Source: Dialister sp. UBA734 (GTDB lineage: Bacteria; Bacillota; Negativicutes; Veillonellales; Dialisteraceae). From it: a stretch of DNA of 8,631 nucleotides. Positions within the stretch are counted from its first letter, which is position 1; every line of letters begins with the position of its first letter. This document shows, piece after piece, positions 1-6,818 of the stretch. The translations under genes were made by a program, and so were the position numbers. The stretch lies in assembly GCA_002297935.1 (NCBI GenBank), contig DBLC01000047.1, forward strand, positions 1 through 8,631. The letters are read 5' to 3'. The notes below the pieces were generated by a model. That model saw only the letters and a program-made list of their open reading frames with translations. It made no database searches and was not told where the DNA came from.

Positions 1-21
1 TCGCACTACGCATTACGCACT
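1..21 (+). repeat. Right arm of a heptamer palindrome element, cut by the window start (copy E)
   Basis: The first 21 bases are the end of a heptamer array: a partial unit (TCG), CACTACG, CATTACG and a final CACT. The register and unit order match the right end of the complete copy at 7419-7686. The array stops 4 bases before the hypF ribosome binding site, as other copies stop just before the next gene. The rest of this copy lies upstream and cannot be seen. Confidence 0.8.
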
Positions 22-25
22 TAAA

Positions 26-32
26 AAGGAGG
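26..32 (+). promoter_or_regulatory. Ribosome binding site of hypF
   Basis: AAGGAGG lies 6 bases before the ATG at 39. It is a full-strength Shine-Dalgarno site and fixes the hypF start. No promoter can be seen between it and the repeat that ends at base 21. Confidence 0.85.
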
Positions 33-38
33 CCCCCT

Positions 39-2261
39 ATGAATCACAACAGAACATGGAAGATATGCGTTACTGGTCGTGTGCAGGGGGTGGGATTCCG
101 TCCTTGGGTGTGCCGGCTGGCGCGAAAGTTGTCTCTCACGGGGACTGTGAAGAACCTGGGAGGCGTGGTAGAAATCAATGCACAGGGGAGCCCGCGGGCT
201 CTCCTTTCTTTGATGGAGGAAATCAAGAAGGCACCCCTTCCTATAGAAGTGGAAAATCTAAGTTATGAGGAAATAGAAAGCACCGGGTGGACCGATTTCC
301 AAGCCATTGCCAGCGATGGCCTGCCGGCGGAACCTATATTTCCTGCTGATATAGGCATCTGTGAAACTTGCCGGAAAGAATTAGAAAATCCCAACAACCG
401 ACATTTCCACTATCCTTATATTTCCTGCACTGCCTGTGGCCCTCGGTATACCATCATAGAGAAACTTCCTTATGATCGAGAACACACCACCATGAAGGAT
501 ATGGTGATGTGCAAGGATTGCCAAAGGGAATACACTGATTTGGCTGATCGCCGGTGTCACGGGGAAACCATTTCCTGTCCCCATTGCGGGCCCCAGCTCA
601 TAGAAGAAGGAACAGTCTCCTCAAATGGCGCCATGAAAGACGCCATTCGGCTGGTGCGTGAGGGGCATATCATTCTGGTGAAAGCCATGGGCGGGTATCA
701 GCTGGTTTGCCGAAGTGACCGGGAGGAAACGGTGCAGCAAATGCGGCAGCTCAAACATCGAGAAGGGAAGCCATTTGCTCTCATGGTGGCTGACCTTTCG
801 GCGGCAGAAAAATTTGTTATCTTACAGGAAAAAGAAAAAGCGCTGCTTACGTCTCCGGTTCGTCCCATTGTGCTGGCAGAAAAAAGAGGGGACATATCCC
901 TCGCTGCTGGTGTGGCGGACCAGGTGCCTCGGCTGGGTGTCTTTTTGCCTTCTACAGGCTTTTATACGCTCCTGACGAAAGGAGTCGGCGTGCCGCTTAT
1001 CGTGACCAGTTGCAATCGCAGCGGAGAGCCTATGATTTTCAAAGACCAGGAAGCGAGAGATTTCTACCATGGTCACAAAGAAATCCGAGAACTTTTCACG
1101 TACCACCGAGACATCCTTCGCCCCGCCGATGACAGCGTCATGAAAATAGTGGGCGGAAACAGGCAAGTGCTTCGCCGAACCCGCGGTTTCCTTCCAGAAC
1201 CGGTGCTTCGGCAAGGACCTATGGGCAGTGTGTTGGCGACTGGGGCAGATATGGAACCTGGATTTTGTCTTTCCGGCGGCGGGCGGTTCTATCCCTGTCA
1301 GGTGCCTTGTGAACTGGACAATGAAAAATCAGAACAATTTTTGCAGGACACCGAAGTGGATTGGGAGCGGATGCTGGGCATCGCACCGCAGAAGGTGGTG
1401 TCGGATTTGCATCCTGGATATCTTTCTTCTCTTTGGGGAAAGACATTGGCCAGGAAGCGGGGTATTCCTTTTCTTTCGGTACAGCACCATCATGCTCATG
1501 CCTTATCGGTCATGGCGGAACATTATATATCGGGACCGGCGCTGGCCTTTGTCTTTGATGGCACTGGCTATGGCACCGATGGCACCATTTGGGGCGGGGA
1601 AATTCTCCGTTGCGAAGGACCTACCATGGAGCGGGTAGGCCATTTGCAAACCCTTCCGATGATTGGCGGGGACCAGTCTATGAAACAGGCCTGGAAAACC
1701 GCTCTTTGCTACTTGGCGGCCGGCGGTTTTCCTTCCCTGGACACGCGGTATAGTGTGGTGAAAGCCGCGTTGGATTCTCATATCCATACCATTGGCAGCT
1801 CCAGCATGGGCCGACTTTTCGATGGGGTGGCAGCTCTTTTGGGCATTGCCAAAGAAAATCGTTTCAAAGGGGAATGTCCCATGGCCTTGGAAGCGGTCGC
1901 ACAAAAAGCCCTGCGAGAAGGAAGAAAAGGAACGAACCTTTCTTGGTCTGGAATGGAAGAGAAGGGACAGCTGATTTGGAATCCATTGCCACTCATAGAG
2001 GCCCTATTGGAAAGTCATGATACAATAGAAGAGAAAGCCCTGGGATTTCACGAAGCCCTGGTGCAGATGATCCAAAACAGTGCGATGTATTTCGGTATTT
2101 CCCAAATCATTCTGACCGGCGGCTGCTTTGCCAATGGACTCTTGCTTAAGAAGACCCAGGAGGCACTCCAGAAATCCCATTTCACAGTGTATACCAATGA
2201 AAAAGTCCCCTGCGGCGATGGCGGCATTGCGCTGGGGCAAGCGTATTTTGGATGTATATGA
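39..2261 (+). CDS. hypF: Carbamoyltransferase HypF, [NiFe] hydrogenase maturation
   Basis: HypF turns carbamoyl phosphate into carbamoyl-adenylate and passes the carbamoyl group to the C-terminal cysteine of HypE, where it becomes the cyanide ligand of the active-site iron. It is cytoplasmic. All family domains are visible in the 740 residues. Residues about 8-95 are acylphosphatase-like (VQGVGFRP at 15-22). The paired zinc finger has cysteines at 108, 111, 130, 133, 158, 161, 180 and 183, exactly the known C-x2-C-x18-C-x2-C-x24 pattern followed by the same C-x2-C-x18-C-x2-C. A YrdC-like adenylation domain covers about 200-385. The C-terminal Kae1-like domain has HHHAH at 483-487, DGTGYGTDG at 507-515 and a late GDGGIALGQA. 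Length is normal for the family and I see no damage. HypE, its partner, is not in the window. The gene stops 14 bases before a heptamer palindrome. Confidence 0.97.
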   Translation: MNHNRTWKICVTGRVQGVGFRPWVCRLARKLSLTGTVKNLGGVVEINAQGSPRALLSLMEEIKKAPLPIEVENLSYEEIESTGWTDFQAIASDGLPAEPIFPADIGICETCRKELENPNNRHFHYPYISCTACGPRYTIIEKLPYDREHTTMKDMVMCKDCQREYTDLADRRCHGETISCPHCGPQLIEEGTVSSNGAMKDAIRLVREGHIILVKAMGGYQLVCRSDREETVQQMRQLKHREGKPFALMVADLSAAEKFVILQEKEKALLTSPVRPIVLAEKRGDISLAAGVADQVPRLGVFLPSTGFYTLLTKGVGVPLIVTSCNRSGEPMIFKDQEARDFYHGHKEIRELFTYHRDILRPADDSVMKIVGGNRQVLRRTRGFLPEPVLRQGPMGSVLATGADMEPGFCLSGGGRFYPCQVPCELDNEKSEQFLQDTEVDWERMLGIAPQKVVSDLHPGYLSSLWGKTLARKRGIPFLSVQHHHAHALSVMAEHYISGPALAFVFDGTGYGTDGTIWGGEILRCEGPTMERVGHLQTLPMIGGDQSMKQAWKTALCYLAAGGFPSLDTRYSVVKAALDSHIHTIGSSSMGRLFDGVAALLGIAKENRFKGECPMALEAVAQKALREGRKGTNLSWSGMEEKGQLIWNPLPLIEALLESHDTIEEKALGFHEALVQMIQNSAMYFGISQIILTGGCFANGLLLKKTQEALQKSHFTVYTNEKVPCGDGGIALGQAYFGCI

Positions 2262-2275
2262 TGTTGTGATGGATA

Positions 2276-2627
2276 AGTGCGTAGTGCGAAATGCGTAGTG
2301 CGTAATGAATGTAGCGGCGGCACAATTCATATAGCCGCCGCAAATTATATAAGGTTATTATTCTGCCAAGTTATTATGTTTTACAATAGGCAAATACCGC
2401 TTTTCAACAGCTTAAAAGGGTTATAAAAGGTTATGAGACTAGCGGAATCGCATAACCCTTTATAACCTATTTAACCTTGACGGTAGCGATATATTATATC
2501 ATTATGTTTGACATAGAAAGCAGTAGAATAATAACCTTTATAAAATATTGGGGTGCTTCATAAGTTGTGCGCCCCTTCCATCATTACGCATTACGCATTA
2601 CGCATTACGCACTTCGCACTACGCATT
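2276..2627 (+). repeat. Heptamer palindrome element, copy A (hypF-echD junction)
   Basis: This 352-bp noncoding element fills the hypF-echD gap. From outside in, its parts are as follows. Left arm 2276-2307 is made of heptamers that read CAYTWCG on the other strand. A GC hairpin has GCGGCGGC (2314-2321) pairing with GCCGCCGC (2334-2341) around a 12-base loop. A block like ATAAGGTTATTATTCTGC starts near 2349 and is mirrored near 2521-2541. A central stem pairs 2419-2435 with 2451-2467 (16 of 17 positions). A right hairpin pairs GGGGTGC (2550-2556) with GCGCCCC (2569-2575), with one G-T pair. Right arm 2582-2627 holds four CATTACG units, then CACTTCG, CACTACG and CATT, so it is longer than the left arm. 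No ORF, transposase or clear target-site duplication is visible. It could be a MITE-like element or a structured RNA spacer. Confidence 0.88.
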
Positions 2628-2630
2628 CAA

Positions 2631-2636
2631 GAGAGG
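2631..2636 (+). promoter_or_regulatory. Ribosome binding site that decides the echD start
   Basis: GAGAGG lies 5 bases before the ATG at 2642 and just after the right arm of copy A. The frame stays open upstream to a GTG at 2567 only because the heptamer array has no stops; those 25 codons are repeat translation and have no Shine-Dalgarno site. Confidence 0.75.
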
Positions 2637-2641
2637 TTTCT

Positions 2642-3082
2642 ATGAAACAACAAATTATCTCGATCCGCCCCGAAGACCTATTGGAGAGGGTGGCTCGTTT
2701 CAAGAAAGAAGGCTGCCGGCTGGTGCAGATTCTCTGTACCCGTGTGGAGGAAGGCTTTGAGCTGACCTACAGCTTCGATAAAAATTATTTCCTGTACCAT
2801 CTGCGTCTCATTGTGCCCTTGGATGGGTCGGTCATGAGTATCACCAGTTTGTACTGGTACGGTTTTGTGTGGGAAAATGAAATCCATGACCTGTTTGGCT
2901 TGGATGTACGGTTCATTGTGCCCGAAGTGGACTATGGCGGCCATTTCTATCATTTGGCCCAGAAAACGCCGTGGCATGATTTGTCCGGTGCGGTTCATGC
3001 GAAGAGCGCTGTGAAGGTAAATCTTCGAAGCGGCTTAGGGGTCGACGCGTCGGTGACGAAGAAGGAGGATGGCAATGGCTGA
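2642..3082 (+). CDS. echD: Ech hydrogenase subunit D (NuoC-like, 30-kDa subunit family)
   Basis: This 146-residue protein belongs to the NuoC/30-kDa subunit family of complex I and is the expected EchD of a group 4 hydrogenase. EchD sits beside the large subunit on the cytoplasmic side and has no cofactor of its own. The family signature WENEIHDLFGL is at residues 77-87, preceded by the usual beta-rich segment (SFDKNYFLYHLRLIVPL, 44-60). It is short next to bacterial NuoC, as expected for Ech. There is no signal peptide or membrane segment. The start at 2642 is chosen from GAGAGG at 2631-2636; a longer reading from GTG 2567 would add only repeat-derived residues. Its last 8 bases overlap echE (ATGGCTGA), so the two are probably translationally coupled. 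CooU or HycE-N type names are possible alternatives, but the separate short NuoC-like subunit fits Ech best. Confidence 0.88.
   Translation: MKQQIISIRPEDLLERVARFKKEGCRLVQILCTRVEEGFELTYSFDKNYFLYHLRLIVPLDGSVMSITSLYWYGFVWENEIHDLFGLDVRFIVPEVDYGGHFYHLAQKTPWHDLSGAVHAKSAVKVNLRSGLGVDASVTKKEDGNG
3062..3068 (+). promoter_or_regulatory. Ribosome binding site that decides the echE start
   Basis: AAGGAGG ends directly against an ATG at 3069, which leaves no spacer. The next in-frame ATG at 3075 has a normal 6-base spacing and is the better start. The site lies inside the last codons of echD. Confidence 0.8.
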
Positions 3083-4160
3083 ATTAACTACCGTACCGTT
3101 TGGGCCCCAGCATCCGGTCCTTCCGGAACCGATTCATCTGGATTTGGAACTGAAAGATGAAAAAGTCATCCGCGCTGTGCCGTCCATTGGGTACGTTCAT
3201 CGCGGATTGGAAAAGCTGGTAGAAAAACGGGATTTCAAACAGTTCATTTATGTGGCAGAGCGAGTCTGCGGGATTTGTTCCTTCGGTCACGGCTGGGGCT
3301 ATGCGAAAGCCATCGAAGGCCTCATGGGGATCGACGTGCCACGGCGGGCCGATTACCTGCGCACCATTTGGCATGAATTGTCCCGTATGCATAGCCATCT
3401 GCTGTGGTTGGGCCTGGCGGCCGATGCCATGGGATTTGAAAGTATTTTCATGAACGCTTGGCGGCTCCGCGAGACCATTTTGGATATTTTTGAAGAAACC
3501 ACCGGCGGCCGTGTTATTTTCTCTGTGTGCCAAGTGGGCGGCGTTCGTCGCGACTTGACCGATGGGATGCAGAAAGAAATTTCTGAAAAACTAAAAGGTC
3601 TTCGCAGTGAAATCGAAGATATGGGACGAGTGTTCCTCTATGACGACACCATCCAGAGCCGTCTGGAAGGGGTAGGCGTCCTGTCTATGAATGATGCCAT
3701 CGACTTGGGCTGCGTAGGACCCCTGGCTAGAGCCAGCGGCTTGCCGAATGATTACCGCATGGCTGATGAAGAAGGAGCATACAAGGACCTGCATTTCCGT
3801 CCTGTACTGGAACAGGCAGGCGATTGCCTGGCCCGCGTGAAAGTTCGCTTGGGCGAATTGTATCAGTCCATCGATTTGATCCAAGGCTGCTTGGACAATA
3901 TGCCTGAAGGCGCCATCGCCGCTCCTGTGCGTGGCATGCCGCCGAAGGGCGAATATTTCACCCGGGTGGAACAGCCCCGCGGCGAAGCCATTTATTATGT
4001 GAAAGGCAATGGGACAAAAAATTTGGACCGGTTCCGTCTCCGTACGCCGACGAACTGCAATATTCCTGCGCTGGTCAAAATGCTTCAAGGCTGCGACCTG
4101 GCGGATGTACCAAATATCATCCTGACCATTGATCCATGCATCAGCTGCTGCGAACGGTAA
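3075..4160 (+). CDS. echE: Ech hydrogenase large subunit E (NiFe catalytic subunit)
   Basis: This is the catalytic subunit that holds the Ni-Fe(CN)2CO centre of a group 4 hydrogenase; it reduces protons with ferredoxin electrons and is homologous to NuoD. From ATG 3075 it has 361 residues, typical for EchE. The N-terminal nickel ligands are in RVCGICSFGH (Cys65, Cys68). The C-terminal pair is in DPCISCCER (Cys355, Cys358), with an extra Cys359 next to the second ligand. FGPQHPVLPEP (9-19), the IGYVHRGLEK segment (38-47) and MHSHLLWLG are shared with the complex I 49-kDa family. The protein ends exactly at the Arg three positions after the last nickel ligand, so there is no C-terminal extension for a maturation endopeptidase to remove. 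It overlaps echD by 8 bases. Copy B of the heptamer element begins 4 bases after the stop. Confidence 0.94.
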   Translation: MAELTTVPFGPQHPVLPEPIHLDLELKDEKVIRAVPSIGYVHRGLEKLVEKRDFKQFIYVAERVCGICSFGHGWGYAKAIEGLMGIDVPRRADYLRTIWHELSRMHSHLLWLGLAADAMGFESIFMNAWRLRETILDIFEETTGGRVIFSVCQVGGVRRDLTDGMQKEISEKLKGLRSEIEDMGRVFLYDDTIQSRLEGVGVLSMNDAIDLGCVGPLARASGLPNDYRMADEEGAYKDLHFRPVLEQAGDCLARVKVRLGELYQSIDLIQGCLDNMPEGAIAAPVRGMPPKGEYFTRVEQPRGEAIYYVKGNGTKNLDRFRLRTPTNCNIPALVKMLQGCDLADVPNIILTIDPCISCCER

Positions 4161-4164
4161 AGGC

Positions 4165-4515
4165 AGTGCGTAATGCGTAGTGCGAAGTGCGTAATGAAGG
4201 TGGCGGCGCACAAAGTTTGGAAGCGCCGCAAAATAAATTGATAAGGTTATTATTCTGCTGACTTGTTCGGTTGCACAATGAGAAATTATGGCTTGTCAAA
4301 GGGTTAAAAGGGTTAAAAGGGTTATAAAAGGTTATGAAACTAAGGTCATCATATAACCTTTTATAACCTATCTAACCTTGATGGTAGTGATATGTATACT
4401 TATTTTTGGTATAGAAATCAGCAGAATCATAACCTATAAAAAGGGGTATTGGGGCGCTATATGAATTGACGCGCCCCTTCCACCACTACGCACTACGCAC
4501 TCCTCACTACGCATT
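4165..4515 (+). repeat. Heptamer palindrome element, copy B (echE-polyferredoxin junction)
   Basis: This 351-bp element has the same plan and orientation as copy A. The left arm 4165-4196 is identical in sequence to the left arm of copy C. The left hairpin pairs GCGGCGC (4203-4209) with GCGCCGC (4223-4229). ATAAGGTTATTATTCTGC at 4241-4258 has an imperfect mirror at 4421-4437. Three exact AAAGGGTTA nonamers (4298-4324) lead into the central stem, where 4320-4335 pairs perfectly with 4353-4368 (16 bp) around a 17-base loop. The right hairpin pairs GGGGCGC (4451-4457) with GCGCCCC (4471-4477). The right arm 4484-4515 has units starting at 4484, 4491, 4498, 4505 and 4512, the third decayed to CACTCCT. 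Neither GC hairpin is followed by a T-run, so it is not a standard intrinsic terminator. Confidence 0.88.
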
Positions 4516-4551
4516 TTAGACGACAATACATCATCTTGAGAGTGAACAGTT

Positions 4552-4559
4552 AAAGGGGG
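4552..4559 (+). promoter_or_regulatory. Ribosome binding site of the polyferredoxin gene (variant)
   Basis: AAAGGGGG lies 8 bases before the ATG at 4568. It departs from AAGGAGG by one A-to-G change that can still pair as G-U. The 36 bases between copy B and this site show no convincing -35/-10 pair. Confidence 0.65.
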
Positions 4560-4567
4560 CTATTGAT

Positions 4568-6670
4568 ATGAGTTACCTGGTATATGTGAAGCAGGCCCTG
4601 GCGAATTTGTTTAAGCCTCCTGTGACGTCGAAATATCCTTTGGAACCGAAGAAGTTCTGCGCCGGTGACCGCGGCCGTGTCATTAACGATGTGAGCCAGT
4701 GCATTTTGTGCGGCATGTGTGAGCGAAGCTGTCCGGCGGGAGCACTGACGGTGGACCGAAAGACCGGCACCTGGAAAATCAATCCATTTTCCTGTATCCA
4801 GTGTGGGGCCTGCGTGGAAGCTTGTCCGAAGAAATGCCTGTCCATGGATCCCCATTATGCCATGCCTGCTTTGGAAAAATCGGAAATTGTGCTGCAGGCC
4901 ATCCAGAAGGAAGGCAAAGCGGAAGTGCGCAAGGAAGTACAGACCGCCGCATCCACCCTTTCCATGGATGACAGAAGTCATATTGTCAACAATGTGATGA
5001 AATGTATTTTCTGCGGCATGTGCGAACGCAACTGCCCGGCAGGTGCTATTACGGTGGATCGCAGAAACCGTACTTGGCGTATCAATTTGGAAGCCTGCGT
5101 GAACTGCGGCACCTGTATCGATAACTGCCCTAGAAAGTGTCTCTCTTTGGGCTGCTACTTAGGCAACCGGACCGATATCACCATCAAAGGAAAAATGCCT
5201 ATGCGAAGAGCACCGGCGAAACCCGCCGCTCCTACGGCCCCAGTGGCACCGAAAGCGGTAGCAGTAGAACCAGCACCGGCTAAGGTGGTTCTGGATATCC
5301 CAGATACCCATATTTTCAATGAAATAGAAAAATGTCTTTTCTGCGGGAAATGTGAACACAACTGCCCCGGCGGAGCCATTTCTTTGGATCGAAAGAATCG
5401 GACCTGGACCATTGACCGAGAAAAATGCATCACCTGCGGCGTTTGCGTGGATGATTGCCCGGTGCATTGTCTGACCTTGCGTGACACATGGGAAGAGGGA
5501 GAAAAGAAGGAACTCCATACCACCTATCAGGGCAAAGTGCTGACCCGTCGTCCTCGCGTGCGTCCGGCCCCACCGAAAGCGGTAGAACCACCGAAGGCAG
5601 AACCGGTGAAACCAGCAGCACCGGTAGAAACACCAGTCAAGGTAGCAGACCAGACCATTTCTAACGTACCAGAATCGACCAATCCGTGGCATGTTAGAAA
5701 CGACATTGACCAGTGCCTCTTCTGCGGGAAATGTGAACACACCTGTCCCGTAGATGCCATTTCCATTGACCGGAAGAACCGCACCTGGACCATTGACCGA
5801 GACAAATGCGTCACCTGCGGCCAGTGCGTGGAAGGTTGTCCCAAGAAATGCCTCACTTTGGAAGAAGAATGGCAAGAAGGGGAAAATAAAGCGGTGCAGC
5901 TGACCTTACAGGGCAAAGCACCGACAAGACCAACGCGCCCGACACCGAAAAAAGCGGAACCACCCAAGCCAGTAGCAACGCTAACGGTGAAAGAAGAACC
6001 AGTAGCAGAGTCGAACAATCCGTGGCATGTCAAAAATGATATCGATAACTGCCTCTTCTGTGGGAAATGTGAACACACCTGCCCGGTAGATGCCATTTCC
6101 ATTGACCGGAAGAACCGCACTTGGACCATTGACCGAGACAAGTGTGTTACCTGCGGGCAGTGCGTAGAAGGGTGTCCAAAGAAATGCCTTACTTTGGCAG
6201 AAGATTGGCAAGAAGGGGAAAACAAAGCGGTGCAGCTCACTTTACAGGGAAAAGCACCGGTACGCCCCTCTCGCCCAGCTCCCAAAGCTGCCCCTAAGGC
6301 AGAACCCAAGGTAGAAGTGAAAGTAGAACCAGCGAAAGAATCCATTGCGGTTGCTCCAGCAAAAGAAGAAAGCAAACCGGACGTGCCGCAATCGGACAAT
6401 CCGTTTCACGTGAAAAATACCATCGACAAGTGCCTTTTCTGCGGACGGTGTGAACACAACTGCCCTGCCCAGGCGATTTCTATAGATAGAAAAAATCGCA
6501 CCTGGACCATCGATCGAGAAAAATGTATGGTCTGCGGCGTGTGTGCCGAAGGCTGCCCGGCCCACTCACTCTCTATGGAAGACAACTGGCAAGAAGGCGA
6601 AGACCATGCGCTGGTACTGACTATGCATGGAAAGGCGCCAGTGCGGCGTGGTATCGCAAAGAAAAATTGA
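4568..6670 (+). CDS. echF: EchF-like polyferredoxin with six two-cluster modules (12 predicted [4Fe-4S])
   Basis: This 700-residue iron-sulfur protein probably carries electrons to or from the Ech hydrogenase. Residues 1-95 look like the usual small EchF ferredoxin subunit: NLFKPPVTSKYP (13-24) followed by two C-x2-C-x2-C-x3-C-P motifs (C45-C55, C76-C86). Five more ferredoxin modules follow at about 140-194, 250-304, 376-430, 488-542 and 614-670. All twelve motifs are intact, giving 48 ligand cysteines. Modules 1-5 also have an extra Cys just after the second motif (CPKKC, CPRKC or CPVHC); module 6 has Ser there. The linker after module 1 (95-139) looks mostly helical. Those after modules 2-5 are rich in Pro, Ala, Lys and Val, like the flexible tethers of lipoyl-domain enzymes. 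There is no signal peptide or membrane span. Methanogen polyferredoxin MvhB is a known analogue in layout. It follows echE after a palindrome element. The symbol rests on the first domain and context. Confidence 0.9.
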   Translation: MSYLVYVKQALANLFKPPVTSKYPLEPKKFCAGDRGRVINDVSQCILCGMCERSCPAGALTVDRKTGTWKINPFSCIQCGACVEACPKKCLSMDPHYAMPALEKSEIVLQAIQKEGKAEVRKEVQTAASTLSMDDRSHIVNNVMKCIFCGMCERNCPAGAITVDRRNRTWRINLEACVNCGTCIDNCPRKCLSLGCYLGNRTDITIKGKMPMRRAPAKPAAPTAPVAPKAVAVEPAPAKVVLDIPDTHIFNEIEKCLFCGKCEHNCPGGAISLDRKNRTWTIDREKCITCGVCVDDCPVHCLTLRDTWEEGEKKELHTTYQGKVLTRRPRVRPAPPKAVEPPKAEPVKPAAPVETPVKVADQTISNVPESTNPWHVRNDIDQCLFCGKCEHTCPVDAISIDRKNRTWTIDRDKCVTCGQCVEGCPKKCLTLEEEWQEGENKAVQLTLQGKAPTRPTRPTPKKAEPPKPVATLTVKEEPVAESNNPWHVKNDIDNCLFCGKCEHTCPVDAISIDRKNRTWTIDRDKCVTCGQCVEGCPKKCLTLAEDWQEGENKAVQLTLQGKAPVRPSRPAPKAAPKAEPKVEVKVEPAKESIAVAPAKEESKPDVPQSDNPFHVKNTIDKCLFCGRCEHNCPAQAISIDRKNRTWTIDREKCMVCGVCAEGCPAHSLSMEDNWQEGEDHALVLTMHGKAPVRRGIAKKN
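5681..6259 (+). repeat. Near-identical internal duplication of ferredoxin modules 4 and 5
   Basis: The 243-bp stretches 5681-5923 and 6017-6259 encode 81-residue segments (N372-P452 and N484-P564) that differ at only four residues (R/K, Q/N, E/A, E/D). The DNA differs mainly at silent third positions. The period is 336 bp. Module 6 (from N611) aligns over the same 81 residues but is more diverged. This looks like fairly recent tandem duplication within the gene, with the Pro/Ala linker between the copies free to vary. Confidence 0.9.
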
Positions 6671-6767
6671 GTAAGCTGGTGTGAATTCGCTCTTTATTTT
6701 AGGTTTCTCAGGTTACTCAAGTTGCTCAGGTTGCTTAGGTTCTTTGAATGTGCCGATAACCGCTAGG

Positions 6768-6801
6768 AAAACATAAAAGAGCCCCTTCCTCAGGAAGGGG
6801 C
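6768..6801 (-). terminator. Terminator-like hairpin, usable only on the minus strand
   Basis: GCCCCTTCC (6781-6789) pairs with GGAAGGGGC (6793-6801) around a 3-base loop. On the minus strand the stem is followed by TCTTTTATGTTTT, a fair intrinsic terminator tail. On the plus strand CAGGCTCGC follows instead, so it should not end polyferredoxin transcripts efficiently. No minus-strand gene is visible here, so its use is unclear; it may block antisense transcription. Confidence 0.4.
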
Positions 6802-6802
6802 A

Positions 6803-6818
6803 GGCTCGCTTGCGAGCC
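6803..6818. other. Short GC-rich hairpin within the nonamer element
   Basis: GGCTCGC (6803-6809) is followed by TT and GCGAGCC (6812-6818), a 7-bp stem with a very tight turn. It sits one base after the preceding hairpin, so the two could stack in the transcript. Confidence 0.55.

Noticed and set aside
2508..2533. TTGACA in copy A as a -35 promoter box
   Set aside because: No TATAAT-like box occurs at 16-18 bases, and other copies have TTGGTA or TTGCTA at this place.
2550..2580. Right GC hairpins of the heptamer copies as plus-strand intrinsic terminators
   Set aside because: TTCC or TCC, not a T-run, follows the stem in each complete copy.
2582..2627. Short CRISPR-like array of regular repeats
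   Set aside because: The units are 7 bp, directly abutting and without spacers, so this is a tandem repeat.
2567..2641. In-frame N-terminal extension of echD from GTG 2567
   Set aside because: The codons are translated heptamer repeat, there is no ribosome site, and GAGAGG at 2631-2636 points to ATG 2642.
3069..3074. echE start at ATG 3069
   Set aside because: It touches the AAGGAGG site with no spacer; ATG 3075 has a normal 6-base spacing.
5527..6399. 290-codon open frame on the minus strand inside the polyferredoxin gene
   Set aside because: It is the antisense shadow of the repeated ferredoxin modules, with no family motif of its own, while the plus frame has 48 conserved cysteines.
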